DNA of 64,000 bases from Pleurodeles waltl (Eukaryota > Chordata > Amphibia > Caudata > Salamandridae): positions 1,353,776,323 to 1,353,840,322 of the forward strand of contig NC_090444.1 in the NCBI RefSeq assembly GCF_031143425.1, written 5' to 3'. Made by a program: the position numbers and the translations under genes. The notes under the pieces were generated by a model, which saw nothing but the letters and a program-made list of their open reading frames with translations, was not told the origin of the DNA and made no database searches. Positions 1 through 10,314 of the stretch are shown one piece after another; the first letter of the stretch is position 1, and every line of letters begins with the position of its first letter.

Positions 1-544
1 TACTTGTAAGGTTATATGTCCTGGTAGTGTAAAGCTCCTAAATTTGTTTTTACACTACTGTGAGGCCTGCTCCCTTCATAGGCTAACATTGGGGCTGCTC
101 TCATACATTGTTGAAGTGGCAGCTGCTTATCTGAAAGGAGCAGGAAGGTCATATTTACTATGGCCAGAATGGTAATATAAAATCCTGCTGACTGGTGAAG
201 TCGGATTTAATATTACTATTCTAGAAATGCCACTTTTAGAAAGTGAGCATTTCTTTGCACTAAAACCTTGTTGTGCCCTTCAATCCACGTCTGGCTAGGT
301 TTAGTTGACAGCTCCTTGTGCATTCACTCAGACACACCCCAAACACTTGGTACTCAGCCTCACTTGCATACATCTGCATTTTGAATGGGTCTTCCTGGGC
401 TGGGAAGGTGGCGGGCCTGCCCTCACACAAAGGACTGCCACACCCCCTACTGGGACTCTGGCAGACAGGATTGAACTGAAAGGGGGCTTGGTGCATTTCT
501 GAGACACTCTTTGAAGTCACCCCCACTTCAAAGGCACAACTTAG

Positions 545-550
545 TATAAA
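545..550 (+). promoter_or_regulatory. TATA-like box of R1 5' LTR
   Basis: TATAAA in an otherwise conserved LTR stretch, repeated at 6487-6492 in the 3' LTR. Position in the LTR fits a pol II promoter; no transcription evidence is available. Confidence 0.45.
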
Positions 551-915
551 ACAGGGCCTCTGCCCTACCTCATCAGACACTTGCTGGAGAAGAAACCTGA
601 ACCAGAAACTACATCCTGCCAAGAAGAACTGCCTGGCTGCTCAAAGGACTCACCTGTCTGCTTTTCTACAAAGGACTGCTGCCTTGCTGTTGGCCTGCTG
701 CCTTGCTGAACTCTTGCCTGGCTGTAAAAGTGCTCTCCAAGGGCTTGGATAGAGCTTGCCTCTTGTTCCCTGAAGTCTCAGGACCAAAAAGACTTCTCTC
801 TTCCTCTTGGACGCTCCGTGCGCCGAACTTTTCGACGCACAGCTTGTTCCGCGGCAAGAAAAACGCCGCACACCGACGCTGATCGACGCGACGTCTTCGG
901 GACGACCGAAACTTT

Positions 916-1240
916 AACGCACGGCCTCGCAAGGACAACACCGCCTGACTTCCCGGGAGAAATCGACGCGACGCCTGCCGTGAGATCGAAACTTTGACGC
1001 ACGGCCTCGCAAGGACAACGCCGCCCGACTTCCCAGGAGAAATCGACGCGACACCTGCTGTGAGATCAAAACTTTGACGCACGGCCTCGCAAGGACAACG
1101 CCGCCCGACTCCGCAGGAGAAATCGACGCAACGCCTGCCGTGAGATCAAAACTTTGACGCACGGCCTCGCAAGGACAACGCCGCCCGACTCCGCAGGAGA
1201 AATCGACGCGACGCCTGCCGTGAGATCGAAACTTCGACGC
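916..1240 (+). repeat. 80-bp tandem repeat inside R1 LTR
   Basis: CpG-rich 80-bp units start near 916, 996, 1076 and 1156, each beginning acgcacggcctcgcaagg, followed by a degraded fifth at 1236. The 3' LTR has units near 6836, 6916 and 6996 followed by the same degraded unit, so the two LTRs differ in copy number. Confidence 0.85.
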
Positions 1241-1862
1241 GCAGCCTCGCAGAACGACGCGGAGCCGGAAAACAAGCAGGAAAATCCACGCACAGACCCG
1301 GGACATCTGGTACTCCCCGCAAACCACAGTAAGAGACTGTCCGCGCGCCGGAAAACGACGCACGACTCCCCGCGTGGAAAATAACGACGCAAGTCCATGT
1401 GTGCTGAGGAGAAATCGACGCACACACCAGTTTTCCACGTACCTCTTCTCCTGTGGCCCTCTGAGGAGATTTTCCACCAGAAACCAGGTACTTTGTGTTT
1501 GAAAGAGACTTTGTTTACTTTCTAAAGACTTAAGACACTTTATATCACTTTTCAGTGATATCTTTACAAATTCGTATTGCAACTTTGATCGTTTTGACCT
1601 GAAGATACCCAGATAAATATTATATATTTTTCTAAACACTGTGTGGTGTATTTTTGTGGTGTTATGCTATGGCGTTGTATGATTTATTGCACAAATGCTT
1701 TACACATTGCCTTCTAAGTTAAGCCTGACTGCTCGTGCCAAGCTACCGGAGGGTGAGCACAGGCTGATTTTGGATTGTGTGTGACTTACCCTGACTAGAG
1801 TGAGGGTTCTTGCTTGGACAGAGGGCAACCTGACTGCCAACCAAAAACCCCATTTCTAACAT

Positions 1863-1880
1863 TGGTGATCAGCGGTGAGG
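1863..1880 (+). other. Putative primer binding site of R1
   Basis: TGGTGATCAGCGGTGAGG begins one base after the LTR end. It resembles the tRNA-Leu-type site of the other Gypsy-like element here (TGGTGGCAGCGGTGGGAT on the minus strand at 25873-25856) but with several differences, so the tRNA is uncertain. Confidence 0.55.
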
Positions 1881-2059
1881 ATAGGACTTGTGTTTGTGCA
1901 GTGACATACAGTAGCTAAGTATTTCACTACCTACCCACAGTTGAAGGTCAACTTGATTTTTCATCTTTTTTTGGCTTTTGATTCTCTGATGTCCTTCTGG
2001 ATATACTATTGATATTTTGGACTTTGGATTTTGGTTTTTGCTGGTAAGATCTTATCAAA

Positions 2060-2596
2060 ATGGGATTGCTTACCTACTCATTCTTTGTTCGTACTGACCA
2101 CCTCACTAAGGCTGACCTAAGGAAGCTTTGCAGAAAATGGGGCCTTCCTGTAGCAAGGAGATCTACTAAAGCGGAGATGCTACATAACTACATAGTCTGG
2201 GGGGAGGAAAGATGGGCAGAGAGAGAGGCAGCAAGAAACCAAATGACTAAGTACCCCTCAGATGAGGAGGAGGACTACGCACATGAGGAGGAAGACTGCT
2301 CACATGAGGAGGAAGACTCCTCAGATGAGGAAAGAGACCCAGAGATAGATGAATGGCTCCGAAGTCAAAGGCGACAGGAGCAACAATTAGAGGAGTATCT
2401 TGCAGAGGTTGAGGCAAAAAGACTCTTAGCCCTGGAAGAAGAAAAGATTGCAGCTCAAGAGCTGAGCTGTGAAGAGCTGAAACTGGAGGCCGGAAGGGCT
2501 GAGTCCAGTTCAGATGGTGGCAGCAAAAATCTTGCATCCGGTACTGCTGAAGAAGGGCACAAGCCCAGAGATGTGGTGCCCAACTTGAAGAAGTGA
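2060..2596 (+). CDS. R1 ORF part 1: SAP-like, acidic, coiled-coil Gag-type protein
   Basis: 178 residues from an ATG about 200 bases after the LTR. Residues 12-50 look like a SAP/helix-extension-helix motif (LTKADLRKLCRKWGLP then a KAEML helix), as seen at the N-terminus of some vertebrate Gypsy Gag proteins. Residues 66-100 are a run of D/E-rich repeats (EEEDYAHEEEDCSHEEED) and 105-150 a charged predicted coiled coil. The TGA at 2594-2596 is followed in the same frame by the open frame running to 5428, so this is probably the start of one long ORF broken by a single nonsense codon. The Gag assignment is inference; no zinc knuckle is present. Confidence 0.6.
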   Translation: MGLLTYSFFVRTDHLTKADLRKLCRKWGLPVARRSTKAEMLHNYIVWGEERWAEREAARNQMTKYPSDEEEDYAHEEEDCSHEEEDSSDEERDPEIDEWLRSQRRQEQQLEEYLAEVEAKRLLALEEEKIAAQELSCEELKLEAGRAESSSDGGSKNLASGTAEEGHKPRDVVPNLKK

Positions 2597-2641
2597 GTTG
2601 ACACACCCCAGGCGGTTCAAGGGTATGAGGTAGTTCCTGTT

Positions 2642-5428
2642 ATGCACAGGGTCCCTAAGAAGGATTGGGGAACTGGCACAGGGAGTCATATTCCTACTGG
2701 GGGGAGGGACACTTTACTGACTCTAGCAGAGAGTGACAGAGAAAAGGGTTCCCCCCTGGTGGACGTCCTGGATATAGAGTGTAGAGACATCCCAGAAGAG
2801 TATGGGTTGAGTGTCAGGGACAGACAGATACTGTCTCACCAGTCTCAGGAGGGTGAGGTAGAGCGCTTTTCCAAGGTTGAGTTACTGGGTGGTTGGGTGA
2901 AGGGTACTGTGGTTAATACATGTGAAGGGCAGAGTGATGTAATTGCTGGAGAGCATATGTCTGGTCCTTATTTTCCAGAGCTACGCCAACACCAGGTGGA
3001 GTGTGAGTTCTCTGACCCCAGGGAACTTACAATGGAGGCAGACTTCTGGGTGAGTACCAGAGAGTCTGAAGAGGCATTTGGGGGTGCTCCTGAAGGGAGT
3101 GGTCTAGGTGGTTCCCAACCGAGTGAGGTGGGAAAGGATTGTAGTGTCCCAGGTAGGTCCCAGGTCCTAGAGGGTTCCATGAGGGAACACCAGGAGGGAA
3201 GCCTAGCCTGTACCATAGGGCTACCTTTTGAGGGAAGCCCCGCAGTGTCAGAAGAACTTGGGGGGGTGACTGTAGCCAGCATCCCAACAGTTCTGGTGTC
3301 TGGCAGTACCCCTCCTAGTGAGGGGGTGCAGAAGTCCAGACATAGGGTTGAGAGGGGGTTGCAAACCCCAGTGGAGGACCTTGAGAGTCAGGGGACAGCT
3401 CTGAGAGAAGAGCCCCCCAGGAATGACCCAGGTGAAACCGTTTCTGGTTTGGGGGAAACCCAGACTCTGCCGGATGGGGTGAGGTCAGGAGACCTGCGCC
3501 AACCAGACTCTTGTGTGGCCCTTGGGGACGGTGTGTCCCTTGTGGGGGGTGAGAGTGCCCCCCAGGAAGTCCTGGCATGCCAGGCAAAGATTCAACCTCA
3601 GGGTGTTGACTCTGGGTTGGATGACCAGGTTCAGAGGTTAAACTCTGACCTGGTGGGGGGTAGGTATGCCCCCCAGAAAGTCCTGGCGTGCCAGGCAATT
3701 GCCCAACCTCAGGGTGGTGACCCTGGGTTGGTGAACCAGGCTCAGAGGTTAAACTCTGACCTGGTGGGAGGTAGGTGTGCCTACCTGGAAGTCCTGGCCT
3801 GCCAGGCAATGGTTCAACCTCAGGGTGGTGACTCTGGGTTGGCTAACCAGGTTCAGGGGATAAACTCTGACCTGTTGTGGGGTAGGTCTGCCCCCCAGAA
3901 AGTCCTGGTATACCAGGCAGTTGTCCAACCTCAGAGTGCTGACTCTGGGTTGGATAACCGGGTTCAGAGGTTAAACTCTGACCTGGTGGGGGGTAGGTGT
4001 GCCCCCCAGAAAGTCCTGGCGTGCCAGGCAATTGTTCAACCTCAGGGTGGTGACTCTGGGTTGGATACCCAGGTTCAGAGGTTAAACTCTGACCTGGTGG
4101 GAGGTAGGTGTGCCTCCCAAGAAGTCCTGCTGTGCCAGGCAATTGTCCAACCTCAGGGTGTTGACTCTGGGTTGGATGACCAGGTTCAGAGGTTAAACTC
4201 TGACCTGGTGGGGGGTAGGTGTGCCCCCCAGAAAGTCCTGGCGTGCCAGGCAATTGCCCAACCTCAGGGTGGTGACCCTGGGTTGGGGAACCAGGCTCAG
4301 AGGTTAAACTCTGACCTGGTGGGGGGTAGGTGTGCCCCCCAGAAAGTCCTGGCGTGCCAGGCAATTGTTCAACTTCAGGGTGGTGACTCTGAGTTGAATG
4401 GCCAAGTTCAGAGGTTAAACTCTGACCTGGTGGAGGGTCAGTGTGACCTCCAGGAAGTCCTGGCGTGCCAGGCAATTGTTCAACTTCAGGGTGGTGACTC
4501 TGAGTTGAATGGTCAGGTGCAGAGGTTAAACTCTGACCTGGTGGGGGGTAGGTGTGCCTCCCAGAAAGTCCTGGTTTGCCAGGCAGTGATCCAGTCTGAG
4601 GGTACAGACCCTGGGCTGGAAGACCAGGTTCAGGGTGTCCCCTCGGACCTGGAGGGAGGGGCTACTGATAACAGTGCCCCTACCATGTTGTCTTCTGAGG
4701 AGGCCACTCCTAGTTGGAGGGTGCTGGACCCCAGAAGGGAGGGCAGGGGGAGGGAAGCCTCACCCCAGGCCCTAGTCCAACCTGAAGGTACAGACCCCAG
4801 GTTGGAGGGCCAGTTGCAGGTTAACAGCCCTGCACTGGTGGAGGAATGGTACAGGGCGACTTCTGTAAGCACCCTGACCATGTTGGACTCTGGGGGTACC
4901 GCTCCAGGAGGGAGGGTACAGAGCCCCAGAGGGGAGGACCAGGTTCAGGCTGTCATCCCTGACCTGGTGGAAGGAAGAGTGGTTAAAGGGTGCCCAGCAC
5001 CTGGGGCTACCGCCCCCCACTCTCCACAGCCACAGTGGTTGGAGAGCTTTGAGAGGCCTGGGGCCTGGTTCTCATCCCTGGCAGCTGTCAGTAATCACTG
5101 TGGCTTGCTGTCCGGGTGGACAGAGTTATCCCTGGGGAGGGGACAAGTGTCACACCCCGGGGGTAGAGTGGGCAACACCACTGTGTTGGTCATGGTGGTA
5201 CTATCCTGCTCCTGGGATACATCTGTGAGCAAAGTAAGGTTAGGTGCTGCACAGATGGGATCCGCAGGTAAGGAGAAAGGTTCCCCATGGGTTGGCTTAG
5301 TGGGCCCTGAGAGTATGGACAGAGGGATCCAATTGGAGTCAGGAAGGCGAAGAACTGGAGCATGCCCCTGCTGTTGTGGGCCTGGGTCCTTGTTCTGTCG
5401 CCTCAAACAGGGAAGTACATCAGGATAG
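2642..5428 (+). CDS. R1 ORF part 2: long repeat-bearing protein of unknown function
   Basis: 928 residues from the first ATG after the TGA at 2594, in frame with it. The N-terminal third (to about residue 300) is hydrophilic and E/G/S-rich with no recognised domain. Residues about 300-680 are ten 37-residue repeats with the core VLACQAIVQPQGGDSGL and RLNSDLVGGR. The C-terminal part has further looser repeats around DLVEG, then a Cys-rich end. No retropepsin DTG, YxDD, integrase HHCC or zinc knuckle is visible. The length without stops in a repeat element argues that it was translated recently. Possibly an expanded Gag tail; function unknown. Confidence 0.6.
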   Translation: MHRVPKKDWGTGTGSHIPTGGRDTLLTLAESDREKGSPLVDVLDIECRDIPEEYGLSVRDRQILSHQSQEGEVERFSKVELLGGWVKGTVVNTCEGQSDVIAGEHMSGPYFPELRQHQVECEFSDPRELTMEADFWVSTRESEEAFGGAPEGSGLGGSQPSEVGKDCSVPGRSQVLEGSMREHQEGSLACTIGLPFEGSPAVSEELGGVTVASIPTVLVSGSTPPSEGVQKSRHRVERGLQTPVEDLESQGTALREEPPRNDPGETVSGLGETQTLPDGVRSGDLRQPDSCVALGDGVSLVGGESAPQEVLACQAKIQPQGVDSGLDDQVQRLNSDLVGGRYAPQKVLACQAIAQPQGGDPGLVNQAQRLNSDLVGGRCAYLEVLACQAMVQPQGGDSGLANQVQGINSDLLWGRSAPQKVLVYQAVVQPQSADSGLDNRVQRLNSDLVGGRCAPQKVLACQAIVQPQGGDSGLDTQVQRLNSDLVGGRCASQEVLLCQAIVQPQGVDSGLDDQVQRLNSDLVGGRCAPQKVLACQAIAQPQGGDPGLGNQAQRLNSDLVGGRCAPQKVLACQAIVQLQGGDSELNGQVQRLNSDLVEGQCDLQEVLACQAIVQLQGGDSELNGQVQRLNSDLVGGRCASQKVLVCQAVIQSEGTDPGLEDQVQGVPSDLEGGATDNSAPTMLSSEEATPSWRVLDPRREGRGREASPQALVQPEGTDPRLEGQLQVNSPALVEEWYRATSVSTLTMLDSGGTAPGGRVQSPRGEDQVQAVIPDLVEGRVVKGCPAPGATAPHSPQPQWLESFERPGAWFSSLAAVSNHCGLLSGWTELSLGRGQVSHPGGRVGNTTVLVMVVLSCSWDTSVSKVRLGAAQMGSAGKEKGSPWVGLVGPESMDRGIQLESGRRRTGACPCCCGPGSLFCRLKQGSTSG
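3540..4650 (+). repeat. 111-bp (37-codon) in-frame tandem repeat, about 10 units
   Basis: The motif gtcctggc(a/g)tgccaggca recurs every 111 bases (for example 3569 and 3680). Because the period is a multiple of three the repeat is in frame, and it also creates false proline/glycine-rich ORFs on the minus strand. Confidence 0.9.
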
Positions 5429-5449
5429 TGATTGTTCTCCCCTGGCTTT

Positions 5450-5466
5450 AGGCTGGTAGGGGGTCA
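5450..5466 (+). other. Purine-rich tract before R1 3' LTR
   Basis: GGCTGGTAGGGGGTCA abuts the TGTTGG start of the 3' LTR, the expected place for plus-strand priming. It is interrupted by pyrimidines, so only moderately convincing. Confidence 0.45.
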
Positions 5467-8332
5467 TGTTGGACCTGGCTTTTTGACAGGGACATCCCCA
5501 AACTTTTTGCCTCCTTCCTCCTATTTTTTCTGACCTGTTGTTGTTGGCTTTTGACCTCTGGGCACTTTACCGCTGCTAACCAGTGCTAAAGTGCATATGC
5601 TCTCTGTGTAAATTGTACTACTGATTGGTTTATCCATGATTGACTATTTAATTTACTTGTAAGTCCCTGGTAGAGTTCACTACATGTGCCTAGGGCAGGT
5701 AGATTAAATGCTACTAGTGGGCCTGCAGCACTGGTTGTGCCACCCACCTCAGTAGCCCCTTAACCCTGGCTCAGGCCTGCCATTGCAAGGCCTGTGTGTG
5801 TAGTTTCACTGCCACTTCGACTTGGCATCTAAAAGTACTTGCCAAGCCTAGAACTCCCCTTTTTCTATACATAAGTCACCCCTAATGTGTGCCCTAGGTA
5901 ACCCCTAGAGCAGGGTGCTGTGTGTGTAAAAGGCAGGACATGTACTTGTAAGGTTATATGTCCTGGTAGTGTAAAGCTCCTAAATTCGTTTTTACACTAC
6001 TGTGAGGCCTGCTCCCTTCATAGGCTAACATTGGGGCTGCTCTCATACATTGTTGAAGTGGCAGCTGCTGATCTGAAAGGAGCAGGAAGGTCATATTTAG
6101 TATGGCCAGAATGGTAATATAAAATCCTGCTGACTGGTGAAGTCGGATTTAATATTACTATTCTAGAAATGCCACTTTTAGAAAGTGAGCATTTCTTTGC
6201 ACTTAAACCTTGTTGTGCCCTTCAATCCACGGCTGGCTAGGTTTAGTTGACAGCTCCTTGTGCATTCACTCAGACACACCCCAAACACAGGGTACTCAGC
6301 CTCACTTGCATACATCTGCATTTTGAATGGGTCTTCCTGGGCTGGGAGGGTGGAGGGCCTGCCCTCACACAAAGGACTGCCACACCCCCTACTGGGACTC
6401 TGGCAGACAGGATTGAACTGAAAGGGGGCTTGGTGCATTTCTGAGACACTCTTTGAAGTCACCCCCACTTCAAAGGCACAACTTAGTATAAAACAGGGCC
6501 TCTGCCCTACCTCATCAGACACTTGCTGGAGAAGAAACCTGAACCAGAAACTACATCCTGCCAAGAAGAACTGCCTGGCTGCTCAAAGGACTCACCTGTC
6601 TGCTTTTCTACAAAGGATTGCTGCCTTGCTGTTGGCCTGCTGCCTTGCTGAACTCTTGTCTGGCTGGATAGAGCTTGTCTCCTGTTCCCTGATGTCTCAG
6701 GACCAAAAAGACTTCTCTCTTCCTCTTGGACGCTCCGTGCGCCGAACTTTTCGACGCACAGCTTGTTCCGCGGCAAGAAGAACGCCGCACACCGACGCTG
6801 ATCGACGCGACGTCTTCGGGACGACCGAAACTTTGACACATGGCCTCGCAAGGACAACGCCGCCCGACTTCCCGGGAGAAATCGACGCGACGCCTGCCGT
6901 GAGATCAAAACTTTGACGCACGGCCTCGCAAGGACAACGCCGCCCGACTTCCCAGGAGAAATCGACGCGACACCTGCAGTGAGATCAAAACTTTGACGCA
7001 CGGCCTCGCAAGGACAACGCCGCCCGACTCCACAGGAGAAATCGACGCAACGCCTGCCGTGAGATCGAAACTTCGACGCGCAGCCCCGCAGAACGACGCG
7101 CAGCTGGAAAACAAGCAGGAAAATCCACGCACAGACCCGGGACATCTGGTACTCCCCGCAAACCACAGTAAGAGACTGTCCGCGCGCCGGAAAACAACGC
7201 AAGACTCCCCGCGTGGAAAATAACGACGCAAGTCCGTGTGTGCTGAGGAGAAATCGACGCACACACCAGTTTTCCACGTACCTCTTCTCCTGTGGCCCTC
7301 TGAGGAGATTTTCCACCAGAAACCAGGTACTTTGTGTTTGAAAGAGACTTTGTTTACTTTCTAAAGACTTAAGACACTTAGGGGGTCATTCTGACTCCCG
7401 CCGGGCGCGGTCACTGCGCACCCGGCGGGAGCCGCCAAAATACCGTAACGCGGTCGGAAGACCGCGGTGGGTATTTTGAGGTTTCCCCTGGGCTGGCGGG
7501 CGGCCTCCAAAAGGCCGCCCGCCAGCCCAGGGGAAAACGTCCTTCCCACGATGAAGCCGGCTCGTAATCGAGCCGGCGGAGTAGGAAGGTGCGACGGGTG
7601 CTACTGCACCCGTCGCATATTTCACTGTCTGCTAAGCAGACAGTGAAATACAAGCGGGGCCCTCTTACTTGGGCCCCTTCAGTGCCCATGCCATTGGCAT
7701 GGGCACTGCAGGGGCCCCCAGGGGCCCCGCGACACCCCCTACCGCCATCCTGTTCCTGGCGGGCGAACCGCCAGGAACAGGATGGCGGTAGGGGGTGTCA
7801 GAATCCCCTCGGCGGCGCAGCAAGCTGCGCCGCCTTGGAGGATTCCAACGGGCAGTGGTAAACCGGCGGGAGACCGCCGGTTTACCCTTTCTGACCGCGG
7901 CAGAACCGCCGCGGTCAGAATGCCCTCGGGAGCACCGCCAGCCTGTTGGCGGTGCTCCCGTGGTCGGTGGCCCTGGCGGCCACCGGCCGCCAGGGTCAGA
8001 ATGACCCCCTTTATATCACTTTTCAGTGATATCTTTACAAATTCGTATTGCAACTTTGATCGTTTTGACCTGAAGATACCCAGATAAATATTATATATTT
8101 TTCTAAACACTGTGTGGTGTATTTTTGTGGTGTTATGCTATGGTGTTGTATGATTTATTGCACAAATGCTTTACACATTGCCTTCTAAGTTAAGCCTGAC
8201 TGCTCGTGCCAAGCTACCGGAGGGTGAGCACAGGCTGATTTTGGATTGTGTGTGACTTACCCTGACTAGAGTGAGGGTTCTTGCTTGGACAGAGGGCAAC
8301 CTGACTGCCAAACAAAAACCCCATTTCTAACA
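5467..8332 (+). repeat. R1 3' LTR (with nested hairpin-chain element)
   Basis: Starts TGTTGG, ends CTAACA. About 2.24 kb without the insertion at 7381-8009. From 5943 it matches the 5' LTR closely; TATAAA at 6487. The insertion is absent from the 5' LTR, so it arrived after R1 integrated. Confidence 0.9.
7381..8009 (+). mobile_element. Hairpin-chain MITE, copy 1
   Basis: Terminal inverted repeats GGGGGTCATTCTGAC / GTCAGAATGACCCCC. The empty site is preserved in the 5' LTR (cacTTTATATC), giving a TTT duplication with one change on the left (TTA). The interior is almost entirely about a dozen consecutive hairpins: for example 7482-7536 (25-bp perfect arms, 5-nt loop), 7556-7577, 7590-7617, 7618-7650 (16-bp arms, 1-nt loop), 7731-7799 (32-bp perfect arms, 5-nt loop), 7811-7834. 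Its ends match those of Harbinger element C, so it is probably mobilised by that transposase. It encodes no credible protein. Confidence 0.85.
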
Positions 8333-9290
8333 ACAACCGTCTCTTTCTGCCTTCCTTCCTTTGGTCCTGGATGCCATTATCCACCTCACACTCCACCAAA
8401 TCCGGTTCCCCAACAACCAGCAACTGCAGCACAAAACCAAGCAAGGAGTATATCAAATAGCTGGCTTCCCGCATGAGCTGGTTGCAATGGACTGCACCCA
8501 TGTCCAACTTGTCCCTCCTGCTGCAACTGAACACCTCTACAGAAACCGCAAACATACTCACTCTATCAATGTGCAGGCCATTGTGGACCACAGTGGAATA
8601 ATCTTCAACATCCTAGCAAAATATCCCGGCAGCGTCCATGATGCTTACATCTTCAGATACTCAACAATGAACCAATGATTCCAGGATGGACAATATGGAA
8701 ATGGCCTACTTGTAGGTAAGCCAGCATACTATGGCATCAATCAAAATGAAGCTAATGCGGTGCTAGGTCCTCCTAAAGTTGGGCCTCAGGGTCAAACATA
8801 GACAACAACACACATATTCGGCATGGGTGAACTGCCAGACCAGAATTTACATTACAATCACCAGGTCCCTGAGGCATAACCCATGATAGGAAAGTGCACC
8901 ATCACACACCAATGCAACCATCCATCCAAACAGGAACACACACAATACCAGATGCACGTCTGAATCGCCACTGCACATAATACAAATATGTGCTATGGGA
9001 CATAGCAAATAACAAATATGCATGACTGACACATTTACTGACATTCTTTAGCAGCAGACCTAGGTTATGGCATCCAGCCATGGGTCATGACCCCTTTTGG
9101 AAATCCTACAACTGATGCAGAGTGGGCTTACAAAAAAGGCCATAGAAGGACCAGGAATGTGGTGGAGAGGATATTTGGCATCCTAAAATCCAGGTTCAGG
9201 TGCCTAGCTCTAACAGGAGGAAGCCAGTTATAAACACCACCCCTTGTCTGCAAAATGATCCTTGTGTGTGCTATTTTGCATAACATTTGA
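8333..9290 (+). pseudogene. HARBI1-like transposase, family E (5' part cut off by R1)
   Basis: The first exon piece (8333-8714) encodes the transposase core: the first catalytic Asp in AMDCTHVQL, then YRNRKHTHSINVQ and the second Asp in PGSVHDAYIF. A TGA follows at 8676, and a donor-like gtaagc at 8715. The next exon starts near 9062 after tttagcag and carries DLGYGIQPW and the catalytic Glu region NVVERIFGILKSRFR, ending TGA at 9290; one TAA interrupts it. The split between VG and D-GYG fits a spliced HARBI1 gene. The N-terminal half lies beyond R1, outside the window. DDE transposases of this family cut and paste PIF/Harbinger elements. Confidence 0.75.
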
Positions 9291-9292
9291 CA
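8734..9292 (+). repeat. Direct repeat, left copy (intron plus last transposase exon)
   Basis: Nearly identical to 10803-11361, offset 2069 bases. Covers most of the intron and the whole last HARBI1 exon. Confidence 0.9.
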
Positions 9293-10312
9293 GACAACAC
9301 ACCAAACTCGTGGGCCAAACAATACATACACCACACTAAACACACATGGACAGAGAAACACAGATGTTTTGACAACAACACGTATGCTATATGCCAGACT
9401 GCACACATTTAATGCACATCACCCTCACATACGCCCAAATCTACAAGTTCCTTGCACCACCCACCTGACCGACACTTTCCATGATGGACAGGTGAGCTAT
9501 GTCCCTTTTGCATACGAAAGCTGGCCTCAAACTACTACATGTATCCACAGGTTGACAACAAAATACAGATCCTCCACACATAACACTTACCAAGGAATAG
9601 CTCAGCTACGTGAATAGCATCGGCCATGCCACCATCAAACAACTCACATATTGGCACTGCCCAACAATTACCATGCTGTAGAAACCTCAGGCAGCACCGA
9701 TATCAATTACCACCGAGTGGTGCCATCACCATCTACATATCACCAAAACATACCAGATATACTCATTGTGTTCACCTTTCTCTTGTGTGGTGCATAGTGC
9801 GGCACACATTGAAATACATTATCGCCATCAAATAAAGATCATGTGCAGGAATGGACACCTCACAGCACACCAACAACCATCCCCACAAATCCAGCATCTC
9901 CTTACCATGAAACAAGGGTACCAACAGTGGACTGTGGCAGCTGAACTACTGAAAATGTACCAGAAATGTGCATGAATGAGGAGAAATGGGGCTTGGCAGG
10001 GCTGGACTCGTGATGCAGAGCACTGTAGAAAAGCCCATCATGCTCTGTCCTGTCCCACAGGTGCCTGAAAACTCTTGCATACATCACAATACATCCCCTA
10101 CAACAGTGCTAAACTAGGCATATGAACCTCATGTACATGCGCATGGCAGCCAGCAATTGGCAACCACAACACTTTGTGCAAGGGAGGCATTTCAAGGGCA
10201 AAGGGGTGGGATTCACATGCAACGCACAGGGTGCAACACCTGTAACATAGCATACAACACACAAAATAGGTACACATATACATAACATCACTCTTCTGCA
10301 GGTCTAAAGTGA
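9293..10312. other. No recognised feature
   Basis: CA-rich unique-looking sequence between the two duplicated exon copies; only short ORFs without family features. Confidence 0.5.
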
Positions 10313-10314
10313 AG

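Larger units (their letters stand above)
1..1861 (+). repeat. R1 5' LTR (truncated by window start)
   Basis: Near-identical to 5943-8332 apart from the 629-bp insertion in the latter and one fewer 80-bp internal repeat there. It ends CTAACA at 1861. The first few hundred bases of the LTR (matching 5467-5942) lie before the window. Confidence 0.9.
1..8332 (+). mobile_element. Gypsy-like LTR retrotransposon R1 (5' end outside window)
   Basis: Two direct long repeats (1-1861 and 5467-8332) flank an internal region with a primer-site-like sequence after the first, a purine-rich tract before the second, and two ORFs in the same frame. The LTR starts TGTTGG and ends CTAACA, the usual TG...CA form. 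No protease, reverse transcriptase or integrase is visible, so it is non-autonomous or internally replaced. The right edge falls inside a HARBI1-like exon (8333 onward). The left target duplication is outside the window. Confidence 0.85.

Noticed and set aside
914..1639. Long Arg/Ser-rich minus-strand ORFs in the R1 LTR
   Set aside because: Created by the CpG-rich 80-bp tandem repeats; repeated identically in the other LTR at 6507-7316, with no start context or domain.
3315..4475. Minus-strand proline/glycine-rich, collagen-looking ORFs
   Set aside because: Antisense shadows of the 111-bp coding repeat in R1.
7381..8009. Structured RNA gene such as rRNA
   Set aside because: Stems are nearly perfect palindromes bounded by transposon ends and a target duplication; no rRNA or tRNA sequence motifs.
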